NCBI RefSeq assembly: GCF_030814215.1 | Contig: NZ_JAUSUT010000001.1 | Coordinates: forward strand, 1,550,001-1,614,000 | DNA from: Amycolatopsis thermophila | Lineage (GTDB): Bacteria; Actinomycetota; Actinomycetes; Mycobacteriales; Pseudonocardiaceae | Direction: 5' to 3' | DNA length: 64,000 nucleotides | In this document: piece after piece, positions 30,899 to 46,679 of the stretch | Layout: the number at the start of each line of letters is the position of its first letter | Numbering within the stretch: position 1 is the first letter of the stretch | The notes under the pieces: generated by a model | The model's input: the letters and a program-made list of their open reading frames with translations, nothing else | Database searches by the model: none | What the model was told of the DNA's origin: nothing | Made by a program: the position numbers and the translations under genes

Positions 30899-31486
30899 AT
30901 GGCGTACGGCAGCCATGGCGATCTGGTCGCACAGTTGCAGGAGAAGCTGCGCCGGATCGACGAGCTGAAGCAGAAGGGTGACCAGCGGCAGGCCGCGCTC
31001 ACCCGGATGAAGGACGAGATCGGCGCGATGTCGGTCACGGTGTCCTCACCCGACCGGGCGGTCACGGTGGTCGCCGGGCCCGGGGGCGGTGTGCAGTCGG
31101 TCCGGGTGAGCGACGAGGCGCTCCAGGGCAGTGCCATCCAGCTGTCCTCGACGATCACGACGACGATCCACGAGGCCGTGGCCGCGGCGGCGCGCCGGCA
31201 GGCGGCGATCGTCCAGGACGCGCTCGGCGAGCGGAGCACGGTGCTCGAGCAGGTGCTGCAGACCCAGGCCGAGGCGTTCGGCACCAGCGTGGCCGCACTC
31301 AAGGCGACGGTCGCCGACGAGCGTCCGGTGGTGCCGCAGCGACCCATCGACCAGGGCGCGGACTTCGCCGAGGAGGACTTCCTGGCCGACCAGCAGCAGG
31401 CGCGCCCGGCGCGCCCGGAGGTCCGCCGCAGGCCGGCCGAGGACGACGACTTCCTGGACCCGTTCGACGAGGGCGGCCACCGGTGA
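30899..31486 (+). CDS. YbaB/EbfC-family nucleoid-associated-like protein
   Basis: This 195-residue protein has a long N-terminal helix (LVAQLQEKLRRIDELKQKGDQRQAALTRM region), a beta sheet (VTVSSPDRAVTVVAGPGGGVQSVRV), and a second helical part, the layout of YbaB/EbfC DNA-binding proteins. A disordered acidic tail (DDDFLDPFDEGGHR) follows. In actinobacteria such proteins often precede ESX-substrate genes, as here. ATG 30899-30901 has GGGGAGGG upstream; a 15-codon upstream extension was rejected. The last bases overlap the next start as GTGA. Confidence 0.75.
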   Translation: MAYGSHGDLVAQLQEKLRRIDELKQKGDQRQAALTRMKDEIGAMSVTVSSPDRAVTVVAGPGGGVQSVRVSDEALQGSAIQLSSTITTTIHEAVAAAARRQAAIVQDALGERSTVLEQVLQTQAEAFGTSVAALKATVADERPVVPQRPIDQGADFAEEDFLADQQQARPARPEVRRRPAEDDDFLDPFDEGGHR

Positions 31487-31833
31487 GCGGCGGGTTCAGC
31501 GTCGACATCGCGGCGCTGCGCAAGACGGCGGCCGCCGCGGCCGCCCAGACGGAGCGGGTGAGCGCGCTGCGGCAGGCGGTGAACGACGCGGATGTTCCGG
31601 AGGTGTCCTGGGGGCTGGTCGGGCTGCCCACGGTGTTCCCCTTCTACCAGGACATGCTCGGCCAGTTGACGGACCACCTGAGCCAGATGACCGAGGGCTA
31701 CCGGGCGATCGGCGCGAAGCTGACCAAGGCGGCCGACGCCTACGCCGCGATGGACGACGGGGTGGTCGCCGCGTTCGAAGGCGTCGGCGAGGAGCTGGAC
31801 GAGGCCGGTAGTGGCGTCGGGGAGGTGGGCTGA
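31483..31833 (+). CDS. EspC-like type VII secretion target
   Basis: This is a small helical 116-residue protein with two long helices and the ESX export motif YxxxD at Tyr87-Asp91 (YAAMD) after the second helix. A turn with the sequence VSWG lies at 41-44. Size, helix pattern and motif fit the EspC/ESX-1-associated family (Pfam T7SS_ESX_EspC, from memory). It starts at GTG overlapping the upstream gene by four bases and is one base from the next gene. I infer that it is exported, perhaps as a partner of the following protein. Confidence 0.75.
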   Translation: MSGGFSVDIAALRKTAAAAAAQTERVSALRQAVNDADVPEVSWGLVGLPTVFPFYQDMLGQLTDHLSQMTEGYRAIGAKLTKAADAYAAMDDGVVAAFEGVGEELDEAGSGVGEVG

Positions 31834-31834
31834 C

Positions 31835-32995
31835 GTGCCGACGAGCTGGGAAGCGATCAGCGATCAGGTCGAGGGGGTCGGCGAGGAGTACGACGCCGAG
31901 GCCAACCTGGAGCGGCTGACCGACACAGCGCCGGCCAAGCTGGTCCAGGGCGCCGCGGATACGTTCCGGGCCGGTTTCCAGATCGGCTCGGACATCGTGA
32001 ACGCCGACTTCGAAGCCCTTTCGGCGGACACCGCGGAGGCGGCCGCCACCGCACTCGGTTTCGTCGACGAGGCGGCAAATACCATCGGCAGCATCGTCTC
32101 GGACCCGCTCGGGTGGCTCATCTCGAACGGGGTCAGCTTCCTGATCAGCTGGATCGAACCGCTCAACGACATGCTCGACCTGGTCACCGGCGATCCGGAC
32201 GCCCTGCAGTCCGGGGCGGACACGTTCAACAAGCTGGGCACCGAGATCGAGAAACTGCGCGAGGAGACCGAGCAGCTGCTCGCCGAGGGCCTGTCGGACT
32301 GGGACGGCCCCGCCGCAGCAGCGGCCGGCAAGCGGCTGGCGGAGTTCCGGGACGGCGTCTCCGGGACGGCGGGCGCGACCGGCGAGATCGCCACTCTGCT
32401 GGCTGTCAGCAGTGCTGTCATGAGCGTGATCAAGGACGTGATCACGAGCATCATCAGCGATCTCGTCGAATGGTTGATCGTGACGTGGCTGGCCGCGCTC
32501 GCGGCTTCGACGTTCACCTTCGGTGGCTCGGTCGTGGCCGCCGAGGGCACGACCGCGGTGGAAGCCGGAATGGCGACCAGCAAGGCCGGCCGGTGGGTGC
32601 AGCGGGTTCAGGCGATCATCCAGAAGCTGAAGGGCTTGGTCGACAAGATCAAGGCCTTCATCGGCAGGATTCCGCAGAAGCTCGTCGACGGAACCCTGAC
32701 CGAGAACCTCGGCGAGAGCGCGGCGAAGGCGCTGGCGGGAGGCGGCAAGCAGGCCAGGCACACCATCGGCGGTCTGATCGGCCAACAGGTCGGCGACAAG
32801 GTGAAGGAAGCCACCGTCGACGCACTCAAGGACACCGTCTACGAGGGTGAGACGACCGGGGCCCCGAACATCGTCGGAACCATCGAGAAGAACGCGGAGA
32901 CCGTCGAAGGCTTCGCCGACGCCCTCGAGCGGCGCAACACCGCCGGCGATCCGGACATGTCCGACGCCGAGATCAGCGGCAAGCTCGACTTCTGA
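31835..32995 (+). CDS. WXG100-like (CpnT N-domain-like) type VII secretion substrate
   Basis: This 386-residue protein carries a Trp-Asp-Gly (WXG) turn at 156-158 between predicted helices (FNKLGTEIEKLREETEQLL, then GKRLAEFRDGVSG), preceded by DPLGWLISNGVSFLISWIEPL at 90-110. Long hydrophobic stretches lie at about 187-238. This layout resembles the N-terminal domain of large actinobacterial ESX toxins such as CpnT. The C-terminal 150 residues (helical, Lys/Glu-rich) show no toxin motif I know. GTG 31835 is one base after the upstream stop. Confidence 0.7.
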   Translation: MPTSWEAISDQVEGVGEEYDAEANLERLTDTAPAKLVQGAADTFRAGFQIGSDIVNADFEALSADTAEAAATALGFVDEAANTIGSIVSDPLGWLISNGVSFLISWIEPLNDMLDLVTGDPDALQSGADTFNKLGTEIEKLREETEQLLAEGLSDWDGPAAAAAGKRLAEFRDGVSGTAGATGEIATLLAVSSAVMSVIKDVITSIISDLVEWLIVTWLAALAASTFTFGGSVVAAEGTTAVEAGMATSKAGRWVQRVQAIIQKLKGLVDKIKAFIGRIPQKLVDGTLTENLGESAAKALAGGGKQARHTIGGLIGQQVGDKVKEATVDALKDTVYEGETTGAPNIVGTIEKNAETVEGFADALERRNTAGDPDMSDAEISGKLDF

Positions 32996-33002
32996 ACCAC
33001 CA

Positions 33003-33041
33003 CGAGAAGGGCCCCGGGCACATCGCCCGGGGCCCTTCTCG
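33003..33041. terminator. Terminator hairpin after the secretion-substrate module
   Basis: A perfect 17-bp stem (33003-33019 with 33025-33041, CGAGAAGGGCCCCGGGC) with a 5-base loop lies 8 bases after the WXG100-like stop. It also follows the small minus-strand frame ending at 33052, so it may be bidirectional. Confidence 0.8.
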
Positions 33042-33051
33042 CTTCAAAGCC

Positions 33052-33198
33052 TCACTCGTCCTCGTCCGGCTTCGCGTGGTCCGGTTTGCCCGGGTTGGGG
33101 TCGCGGGACAGGTCGATCGCCGGGTGGGTCGGTGCGCCCTCGGGCGCTGCGTGCCGTCCCCTCGACGGCACCTCCTCCGGGCTCTTCTCAGCGTTCAC
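33052..33198 (-). CDS. Small hydrophilic protein of unknown function (48 aa)
   Basis: This frame starts at GTG 33196-33198 with GAGGAGG five bases upstream and ends at 33052-33054. The product starts VNAEKSPEEVPSRGRHAAPE and ends PDHAKPDEDE; it is charged, Pro-rich and probably disordered. It lies downstream of rpoC on the same strand, beyond the rpoC terminator. The good ribosome-binding site and clean placement between two hairpins support it, but it is short. Confidence 0.55.
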   Translation of the reverse strand: MNAEKSPEEVPSRGRHAAPEGAPTHPAIDLSRDPNPGKPDHAKPDEDE

Positions 33199-33268
33199 AA
33201 CGCCCTCCTCGTGTCGCTCGTGTGAACTCGGGCCTCACGCTACCTCCGCGCCCCGCCCCGGACACGAC

Positions 33269-33304
33269 GAAGCCCCCGGCTCCCGAGCGGGAACCGGGGG
33301 CTTC
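33269..33304 (-). terminator. rpoC terminator hairpin
   Basis: GAAGCCCCCGG and its complement pair over 16 bp with one mismatch (33269-33284 with 33289-33304). It starts 12 bases after the rpoC stop on the minus strand. Confidence 0.75.
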
Positions 33305-33315
33305 GCGCGACACGA

Positions 33316-37227
<3,912 letters not shown>

Positions 37228-37314
37228 GTCGTTGCATCCCCTTGGGGTTGATTCGGCTAGAGGAGTCGGCGTTCCGGCCGGGCGCCGCTGGGGCGCCCGA
37301 CCGGGCTAGCCACG

Positions 37315-40815
<3,501 letters not shown>

Positions 40816-40852
40816 GATGCGTCCTTCCGGGGACAATGAGCGGTGCGCAGCC

Positions 40853-40881
40853 GCGTTAGCAACAGCTAAAGCGACTGTCAA
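40853..40881 (-). promoter_or_regulatory. Candidate rpoB promoter, proximal
   Basis: On the minus strand an exact TTGACA (complement of 40876-40881) is followed after 17 bases by TAACGC (40853-40858). The -10 is imperfect. It would give a leader of about 30 bases before the rpoB TTG start. Confidence 0.45.
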
Positions 40882-41350
40882 GGGTGCCGTGTGCCCACCA
40901 TCCTAGCTCCCGTGCCCGGGCAGCCTGAAAGAGGGCAGCGCAAAGAAGCAGTCTAGCCCGAACGACGCGTTCTGTCGAGGGGGCCACTCGATGGGGCCCG
41001 CACCTCGATCACGACGTCCTCAGGCATCGCCTCTCGGCAGTCCCTCCCGCAGGGCGCTGCCGTTGGCGATAAGCGTGAACCCCCGGCGCCGAAGAGTCAA
41101 GATGCCACGCGGCGAACCCGCCGGTTGGCGCAATCCGGTAGCGGTCCGTACACGCCGTCGACCAGGGGTTTCAGGGCGACCGCGGCGCCCGGCGCCCGAT
41201 CCGATCACGACGGGTTGCGGGGGTCGTCACGGCAGGCCAAGATCGTTCCCGGGTGTTCGTGAGAGCCGCGGCCGCGGGTGATGAGCGGTGCCGTGGAGCG
41301 GTGCGAGCGGAGGCGCGCGGCCCACAACAAAACAACAGACCCGAACGCAC
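40882..41350. other. Intergenic region upstream of rpoB
   Basis: Between the Mce operon terminator and rpoB there is no convincing gene. It contains the distal promoter at 40950-40978. The more distant part (about 41000-41350) shows nothing I can identify. Confidence 0.5.
40950..40978 (-). promoter_or_regulatory. Candidate rpoB promoter, distal
   Basis: On the minus strand TCGACA (40973-40978) is followed after exactly 17 bases by TAGACT (40950-40955), a near-consensus primary sigma promoter. The transcript would start near 40943. Confidence 0.55.
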
Positions 41351-41384
41351 CACGGCCCGCCGAACCGGGGTTCGGCGGGCCGTG
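41351..41384 (-). terminator. Terminator hairpin of the Mce operon
   Basis: Arms CACGGCCCGCCGAAC (41351-41365) and its complement (41370-41384) form a perfect 15-bp stem with a 4-base loop, 13 bases after the last Mce-associated gene. It insulates rpoBC from the upstream operon. Confidence 0.8.
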
Positions 41385-41397
41385 CGACGGCGGACGC

Positions 41398-42351
41398 TCA
41401 GCGGGACGGCGCCGGCGACGCGGGGGGCGCGCCGGGCGCCGGTGTGGTGGTCGGCGTCGGCTGCTCCGAGTCGTACGTGTTGAGGTCCGACACCTTCCAC
41501 TTGCCGTCGACGTACTGCAGGTTCAGCCACAGCTGCGCGCTGCCGCTGGACGTCTGGTTCTGGTCGGTGCGGGTGGCGGTCTGGTCGACGAACACCATGG
41601 CCCGCGCGCGGTCCCCGTCCAGCATGATGACCCCGCTGCGCGTCGCCTTCACGGTGACCACGATCTTCTGCTGCGGGGCCAGCCGCTCGACCTCACCCAT
41701 CAGGTTGTTGTACGTCGCCTTGACCTGGTCGTTCAGCAGGAGGTCCTTCGCGGCGTTCTGGGTCTTCGCGATGTTGTTGAAGTCGTACGAGAACAGCGTC
41801 TCCGCGGCACTCGACGCGGCCTGGCTGACCTCCGCCGTGCGCGCGGTGTCCAGCAGCGCGGTGTTCGACGTCAGCGCCTCGGTCTCGTTCGCCTTGATCT
41901 TGAACAGCACGGCGGCCGCGGTCAGCACCAGCGCCAGCCCGAACAGGGCCCCGGCCAGGACGTACGGGCTCAGCTTCCGCCGCGGCCCGGCGGCCTCCGG
42001 CTCGGCGACGTCCGGCTCGGCGGCCGAAGCCTCGGCCTCCGCGGCCTCGTAACTCGACGGCTTCGGACGGCCCCCGTCGCGGACCTTCGGCCGCGGGGTC
42101 GGCCGCCGCGGCTCCACCTCGGCGACCTCGTCCGGGTCGTCCGGGCCCTCGACGACCTCGGGAGCCGCGTGCCGCCCCGAGACCTCAGGCACCTCGGACG
42201 CCTCGGGCACCTCCGAGACCTCTGAGACCTCCTCGGACTCCACGTACTCCTCGTCGTGGGGCCGCGGGCTCGGCGAGGGACGCCGGATCCCGGCGCCGGC
42301 GACCTTGGGACGGCGGCGCACCGGCGGCGTCTGCCGGCGAGACGGTGGCAT
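41398..42351 (-). CDS. Mce-associated membrane protein (Mam type)
   Basis: This 317-residue protein has a disordered cytoplasmic N-terminus (about 125 residues; basic, then acidic with EVSEVPEASEVPEV repeats, then Pro/Arg), one transmembrane helix (SPYVLAGALFGLALVLTAAAVLF, about 128-150) and an extracytoplasmic domain of about 150 residues of the NTF2-like type found in Mce-associated proteins. A Pro/Ala/Thr tail ends it. Such proteins are thought to stabilise Mce complexes. It is the last gene of the operon, 33 bases after a related gene. Confidence 0.85.
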   Translation of the reverse strand: MPPSRRQTPPVRRRPKVAGAGIRRPSPSPRPHDEEYVESEEVSEVSEVPEASEVPEVSGRHAAPEVVEGPDDPDEVAEVEPRRPTPRPKVRDGGRPKPSSYEAAEAEASAAEPDVAEPEAAGPRRKLSPYVLAGALFGLALVLTAAAVLFKIKANETEALTSNTALLDTARTAEVSQAASSAAETLFSYDFNNIAKTQNAAKDLLLNDQVKATYNNLMGEVERLAPQQKIVVTVKATRSGVIMLDGDRARAMVFVDQTATRTDQNQTSSGSAQLWLNLQYVDGKWKVSDLNTYDSEQPTPTTTPAPGAPPASPAPSR

Positions 42352-42384
42352 GACTGGTCCTCTCCTCGTACCGTGCGGCGACCG

Positions 42385-42993
42385 TTACTTGCCGCTCACG
42401 AGCGGCACCGACCCGATCCCGGACACCTTCCAGTCCTCACCGACCTTGGTCATCTGCACCTCCAGCCGCAGCGGTTTGGCGACCGGCTGCGCACCCTCCT
42501 TGGCGACCAGCGTGCTGATCGCGGCCAGGAAGCTCGCCTTCCCGCCGTGCAGGTCCAGCTCCTCCACCGCGATGTCCTGCACGGTGGTGGTCACCTTGGT
42601 CTTGGCGTCGGTCATGGCCTGGCGGTAGTTCTGCTCGGTGGCGGTGATCTGGTCGGCCAGCTCCTGGGTCGACACCGCCTTCTGCCGCGCGAAGTAGGCG
42701 TCCGGGTTGGTGTAGTCGAGCTCGGTGTACGCCTTGATCGCGGTGGTGCCCGACTTGACCACGTCGTCGCGGGCCTGCGCCAGGGCCAGGTTGTCGTCGG
42801 CCGAGGCGACCCACCACTGGACGCCGAACACCGCCGCCACGACCAGGGCGGCCACGGCCAGCGCGGCCGTCGCCAGCACCAGGTAGCGGGGCGTGCGGGT
42901 CTCGCCGCGGGCGACCGGTTCCCTGGTCACCGCGTACGGGTTCTGCTCGGGGGTGACCTCCTCGGTCTCCTCCCGCGGCTCGTCCGAACTCAT
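42385..42993 (-). CDS. Mce-associated membrane protein (Mam type)
   Basis: This 202-residue protein has a short cytoplasmic N-terminus, one helix (YLVLATAALAVAALVVAAVFG, about 37-58) and a periplasmic-side domain ending VGEDWKVSGIGSVPLVSGK. The layout matches the neighbouring gene, and the two appear to be paralogues. The ATG start (SSDEPREE) has GGAGAG upstream. It follows the MceF gene by 25 bases. Confidence 0.85.
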   Translation of the reverse strand: MSSDEPREETEEVTPEQNPYAVTREPVARGETRTPRYLVLATAALAVAALVVAAVFGVQWWVASADDNLALAQARDDVVKSGTTAIKAYTELDYTNPDAYFARQKAVSTQELADQITATEQNYRQAMTDAKTKVTTTVQDIAVEELDLHGGKASFLAAISTLVAKEGAQPVAKPLRLEVQMTKVGEDWKVSGIGSVPLVSGK

Positions 42994-43018
42994 AGCTCTC
43001 CACACTAGGTAGGTCGGG

Positions 43019-44278
43019 TCAGGGCAGGCCCAGCAGGGCGCTCAGGCTGTTGATCGAGACGCCCGGCGAACCGACGACACCGGGGGTGCCCCGCATGTAC
43101 GCCAGCTGCTGCTCGTCCCGGTCGGAGTTCTGCTGCACCTGCTCCGGCGTCGGCGCGACCGGCACCCCGTTGTACGGCGCGTTCTGCGCACCGCGCACGT
43201 CGATCGGGCTGCCCGCCGGCTCCGCGCAGTAGGAACCGAGGTTCGGGTCCCGCGGGGTGGTCTCGGCGCCGGTCCGGTAGTTCTCCGGGTTCATGTAGCC
43301 CTTGGTGCACACCGGCGGGTCGAACAGGTTGAGCGCCAGTCCGAGGTGCGCGGTCCCGTCGCCGGGCGCGACGCTGCGGGCACCGACGGCCAGCACCGGG
43401 TAGCTGACCAGCACCTGCTGGATGCCGTCCTGCCGGGTGAGCAGCAGGTTCGACGTGGTCAGCAGGTTCGCGGTCAGCTCGCCGAGCCCGGGCCCGAGGT
43501 CGGCGACGAACTGGTTGAGCGTCTGCGCCGCACCGGGCGCGACCTCGATCAGCCTCCGGATGTCGGCGTCGGACCCCTTGAGCGTGGCGGACAGCTCGTT
43601 GAGGTTGCGGCTGAACTCGGCCAGGTTGCCCGCCTGCGCGTTCTGCGTCGCGAGCACCTTCTCGCCGGAGTCGAGCAGCTGCACCGTCTGCGGCAGGTAC
43701 TGCTGCGCGGTGCCGGTGAAGTCCCGGGCGGTGTCGAGCAGCTCCTGCAGGTCGCGACCGGTGCCGTTGAACGCGTTGTACGACTCGTCGACGACGGTCC
43801 GCAGCGCGTCCTTGGGCACCGACGACGCGAGGCTGTCCAGGTCGGTGATGATCTGGTCGGTGCCGATCGGCACCTCGGTCTTGGCGGCCGGGATGACGGA
43901 CCCGCCCTGCAGGTACGGCCCGCCGTCGGCGACCGGGCGCAGGTCGACGAACTGCTCGCCGACGGCCGAGCGGTTCGCGATCACGGCCTGCAGGTTCGCC
44001 GGCACCTGCGGGGTGTCCGGCGAGATCTCCAGGTCGGCCTGCAGCCCGTCCGCGGTGAGCCGCAGCTGGCCCACCTTGCCGATGTTGAAACCGCGGTAGG
44101 TGACCTCGGCGCCGGTGAAGATGCCGCCGGAGGAGTTCAGGTCCAGCTTGACCGTGTAACCGGTCTGGCCGAACACCTGCCCGAGCCCGGCGAACCGGAT
44201 CAGCGCGTACACGATCGCGACCACGGAGATGACCAGGAACGCGACCAGTTGGATCCTCGTCTTGCGGACCAGCATCAC
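43019..44278 (-). CDS. mceF: Mce family protein MceF
   Basis: Mce proteins form a hexameric substrate-binding tube in lipid importers. This 419-residue member has an N-terminal membrane anchor (RIQLVAFLVISVVAIVYALIRF), then the MlaD/MCE domain (YTVKLDLNSSGGIFTGAEVTYRGFNIGKV), a helical central region and a C-terminal tail with two Cys. The order A to F after the YrbE genes gives its position. GTG 44276-44278 or the following ATG may start it; it overlaps the mceE stop. Confidence 0.92.
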   Translation of the reverse strand: MMLVRKTRIQLVAFLVISVVAIVYALIRFAGLGQVFGQTGYTVKLDLNSSGGIFTGAEVTYRGFNIGKVGQLRLTADGLQADLEISPDTPQVPANLQAVIANRSAVGEQFVDLRPVADGGPYLQGGSVIPAAKTEVPIGTDQIITDLDSLASSVPKDALRTVVDESYNAFNGTGRDLQELLDTARDFTGTAQQYLPQTVQLLDSGEKVLATQNAQAGNLAEFSRNLNELSATLKGSDADIRRLIEVAPGAAQTLNQFVADLGPGLGELTANLLTTSNLLLTRQDGIQQVLVSYPVLAVGARSVAPGDGTAHLGLALNLFDPPVCTKGYMNPENYRTGAETTPRDPNLGSYCAEPAGSPIDVRGAQNAPYNGVPVAPTPEQVQQNSDRDEQQLAYMRGTPGVVGSPGVSINSLSALLGLP

Positions 44279-45498
44279 ACACCCCCTGCCAGCAGGCCGA
44301 AGATGCCCGCGGCCCCGGTCGGCTGAGGCTGGGCACCGGTCGAACCGGTCGCGGTGCCCGCCGGGTTCTGCTGCGCCGCCTGCGTCTGCAGCGGCAACGG
44401 CAGTGGCGGCGGCTGGTTGGCCTGCTCGCCGGAAACACCGCCGGTCAGCCCGTCGAGCGCGCCGGGCAGCATCCCGGACAGCGGGTTCTGCCTGCTGCGG
44501 CTCAGGTTCTGCAGCACGTTCTGCAGGTTGAGGTCGATCTTCGCGTAGAGGTTGAAGTAGTCGCCCTTGACGCCGTCGATCGCCGCGTCGGTGAACGGGT
44601 AGGTCAGCAGGATCTCCAGCGACTTGGGCAGGTCGGCGCCGGCCTCGCCGAGCTTCTGCAGGGTCGGCAGCAGCGCCCGCAGGTCGGCCACCAGGTTCGC
44701 CTGGCTCTTGTTCAGCGTGTCGACGGTGACGCCGGACAGGTTCTGCAGCGCCTGCAGCATGGTGACCAGCTGCGTGCGCTGCTGCTCCAGCACTCCGATG
44801 CCGGGTCCGAGGTCGTCGATCGCGTGCACGATCTTGTCCTTCTGCCCGGCCAGCGTGCTGGACAGCCGGTTGAGCCCGTCCAGGGCGCGCGTGATGTCGC
44901 CGGACTGGGAGTCCAGTGTGGACACCAGCCGGTCGGCGTTGTCCAGCAGCCGCCGGATGTCCGGCTCGCGGCCCTCGGTGGCGGCGTTGAGCTCCTTGGT
45001 GATGGTGTTGAGCTGCTCCACCCCGCCGCCGTTGAGCAGCATGGACAGCGCGCCCAGCACCTCCTCCACCTCGACGCTGCGGTTGGTGCGGGCCAGCGGG
45101 ATCTCGGCGCCGTCGGTGAGCGTGCCCTGCGCGAGGTCGTCGCCCGGCGAGGCCAGCTCGACGTACTTCTCGCCGAGCAGGCTGGACTGCCGGATGTTGG
45201 CCAGCGCGTTGGCCGGCAGCTTCACGCCGCCGTTGATCCGAACGGTGACCTCGGCGTGCCAGCCGTCCGGGGTCAGCCCGACCTCCTCGACGCGGCCGAC
45301 CGGCACCTCGTTGACCTTGACCCCGGCCTGCGGCACCAGGTCGAGCACGTCGGCGAACTGGACCTTCACGGTGTACGGGTGGTCGCCGAGGTCGGCGCCG
45401 CCGGGCAGCGGGACGTCGTAGATGCCGCCGAACGAGCAGCCGGACAGGGTCAGCGCCCCGGCCACGCCGGCGGCGACGAGCGCGAGTGCCTTCCTCAC
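44275..45498 (-). CDS. mceE: Mce family lipoprotein MceE
   Basis: This 407-residue Mce protein carries a lipoprotein signal: VRKALALVAAGVAGALTLSGC, with the lipobox Cys near residue 21. The MCE domain (YTVKVQFADVLDLVPQAGVKVNEVPVGRV) and a long coiled-coil part follow, then a Gln/Pro-rich tail. The fifth position in mce operons is usually this lipoprotein (LprN type). GTG 45496-45498 overlaps the mceD stop as GTGA; a far longer in-frame extension upstream is not real. Confidence 0.93.
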   Translation of the reverse strand: MRKALALVAAGVAGALTLSGCSFGGIYDVPLPGGADLGDHPYTVKVQFADVLDLVPQAGVKVNEVPVGRVEEVGLTPDGWHAEVTVRINGGVKLPANALANIRQSSLLGEKYVELASPGDDLAQGTLTDGAEIPLARTNRSVEVEEVLGALSMLLNGGGVEQLNTITKELNAATEGREPDIRRLLDNADRLVSTLDSQSGDITRALDGLNRLSSTLAGQKDKIVHAIDDLGPGIGVLEQQRTQLVTMLQALQNLSGVTVDTLNKSQANLVADLRALLPTLQKLGEAGADLPKSLEILLTYPFTDAAIDGVKGDYFNLYAKIDLNLQNVLQNLSRSRQNPLSGMLPGALDGLTGGVSGEQANQPPPLPLPLQTQAAQQNPAGTATGSTGAQPQPTGAAGIFGLLAGGV

Positions 45499-46679
45499 CG
45501 CGACGCCCCCGTTCCGTAGACGGTCTGGGCCAGCGGGAGCGGCAGCGGTGGCGGCTCGCCGTTCTGCAGCGCGTGCACGGTCTGCGCGACCGAGGGCAGC
45601 GGGACCGCCCCGTCCAGCAGCGGCGCGACCGAGCCGCACAGGTTGCCGAGCGCGTCCAGCGCCTTCGGGGTCTGCTTGAGCAGGTTGCAGATCATCACGA
45701 TCGGCGGCTGGGTGAGCTCGTTGATGTTCGCCCGCGCGTCGAGCGTGCCGGACGAGCCGTTGTAGGCGTTGATGACGTTGTTCAGGCCCACCGGCGCGAC
45801 GTCGAGGATCTCGGCGAGCGCGCTGCGCTGGTCCACCAGCACCTGGGTCACGCTGGCCAGCTTGTCCACGTTGGACTTGAGCCGGTCCTGGTGGGTGTTG
45901 ATGAACTGCTGCACCGTCGCCAGCGTGGTGCCCAGCTGCTGCACCGTGGCGGCGAGGTTGTCCTTCTCCCCCGCCAGGTAGCCGGAGACGTCGGCGAGCC
46001 TGCTCTCGAACTGCCGCACCTGGTTGTCGCTCCGGGCCAGGGTGGTGGTGAAGTCGGCGAGGTTGCTGACCGTGGCGAACAGGTCGTCCTTGTTGCCCGC
46101 CAACGTCCGCGACGCCTGGCTCAGCTTGCTGATCGTGTCGTGCAGGGCCTGGCCGTTGCCGTCCACGTTCTGCGCGAGCGTGGTGAGCAGGTCCGACAGC
46201 GAGCCGTTGGAGTTGACCCCGTTCGGGCCGAGCGACTGGCTGATCTTGTCCAGGCTCTGGTAGAGCTGGTCGACCTCGACCGGCACCGCGGTCCGCTCGA
46301 GCGGGATCACGGCGCCCTCGCTGATCACCGGGCCACCGGTGTAGGCGGGAGCGAGCTGCACGTACCGGTCGCTGACCAGCGACGGCGCGACGATCGCGGC
46401 CTGCGCGTCGGCCGGGATCCGCACCGAGCGGTCGTACTCCATCTCGACCTTGACCCGGTCGCCCATCGGCTGGACCGCGGTCACCTTGCCCATGTCGACG
46501 CCGAGCACCCGCACGCTGTTGCCCACGTACAACCCGGTCGCACCGGTGAAGTAGGCGGTGACGTGCTTCCGGTCGGCGTCCTTGAGCGTCCACCACAGCA
46601 CGCCGGCCACCACGAGACCGAGCACGCACGCCGCGGCGATGCCGCGCGCCAGTGAGCGTCCGAAACGGGTTTCCGTCAT
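45495..46679 (-). CDS. mceD: Mce family protein MceD
   Basis: This 394-residue Mce subunit has an N-terminal anchor (GIAAACVLGLVVAGVLWWTL), an MCE domain (HVTAYFTGATGLYVGNSVRVLGVDMGKV) and helical repeats with many Leu heptads. A Pro/Leu-rich stretch (PPPLPLPLAQ) lies near the end. ATG 46677-46679 overlaps the mceC stop as ATGA. Confidence 0.92.
   Translation of the reverse strand: MTETRFGRSLARGIAAACVLGLVVAGVLWWTLKDADRKHVTAYFTGATGLYVGNSVRVLGVDMGKVTAVQPMGDRVKVEMEYDRSVRIPADAQAAIVAPSLVSDRYVQLAPAYTGGPVISEGAVIPLERTAVPVEVDQLYQSLDKISQSLGPNGVNSNGSLSDLLTTLAQNVDGNGQALHDTISKLSQASRTLAGNKDDLFATVSNLADFTTTLARSDNQVRQFESRLADVSGYLAGEKDNLAATVQQLGTTLATVQQFINTHQDRLKSNVDKLASVTQVLVDQRSALAEILDVAPVGLNNVINAYNGSSGTLDARANINELTQPPIVMICNLLKQTPKALDALGNLCGSVAPLLDGAVPLPSVAQTVHALQNGEPPPLPLPLAQTVYGTGASR

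Noticed and set aside
44275..46629. One 784-codon frame joining an Arg/Gly-rich segment to MceE
   Set aside because: The first half overlaps mceD in another phase; a lipoprotein signal and GTGA overlap place the real start at 45498.
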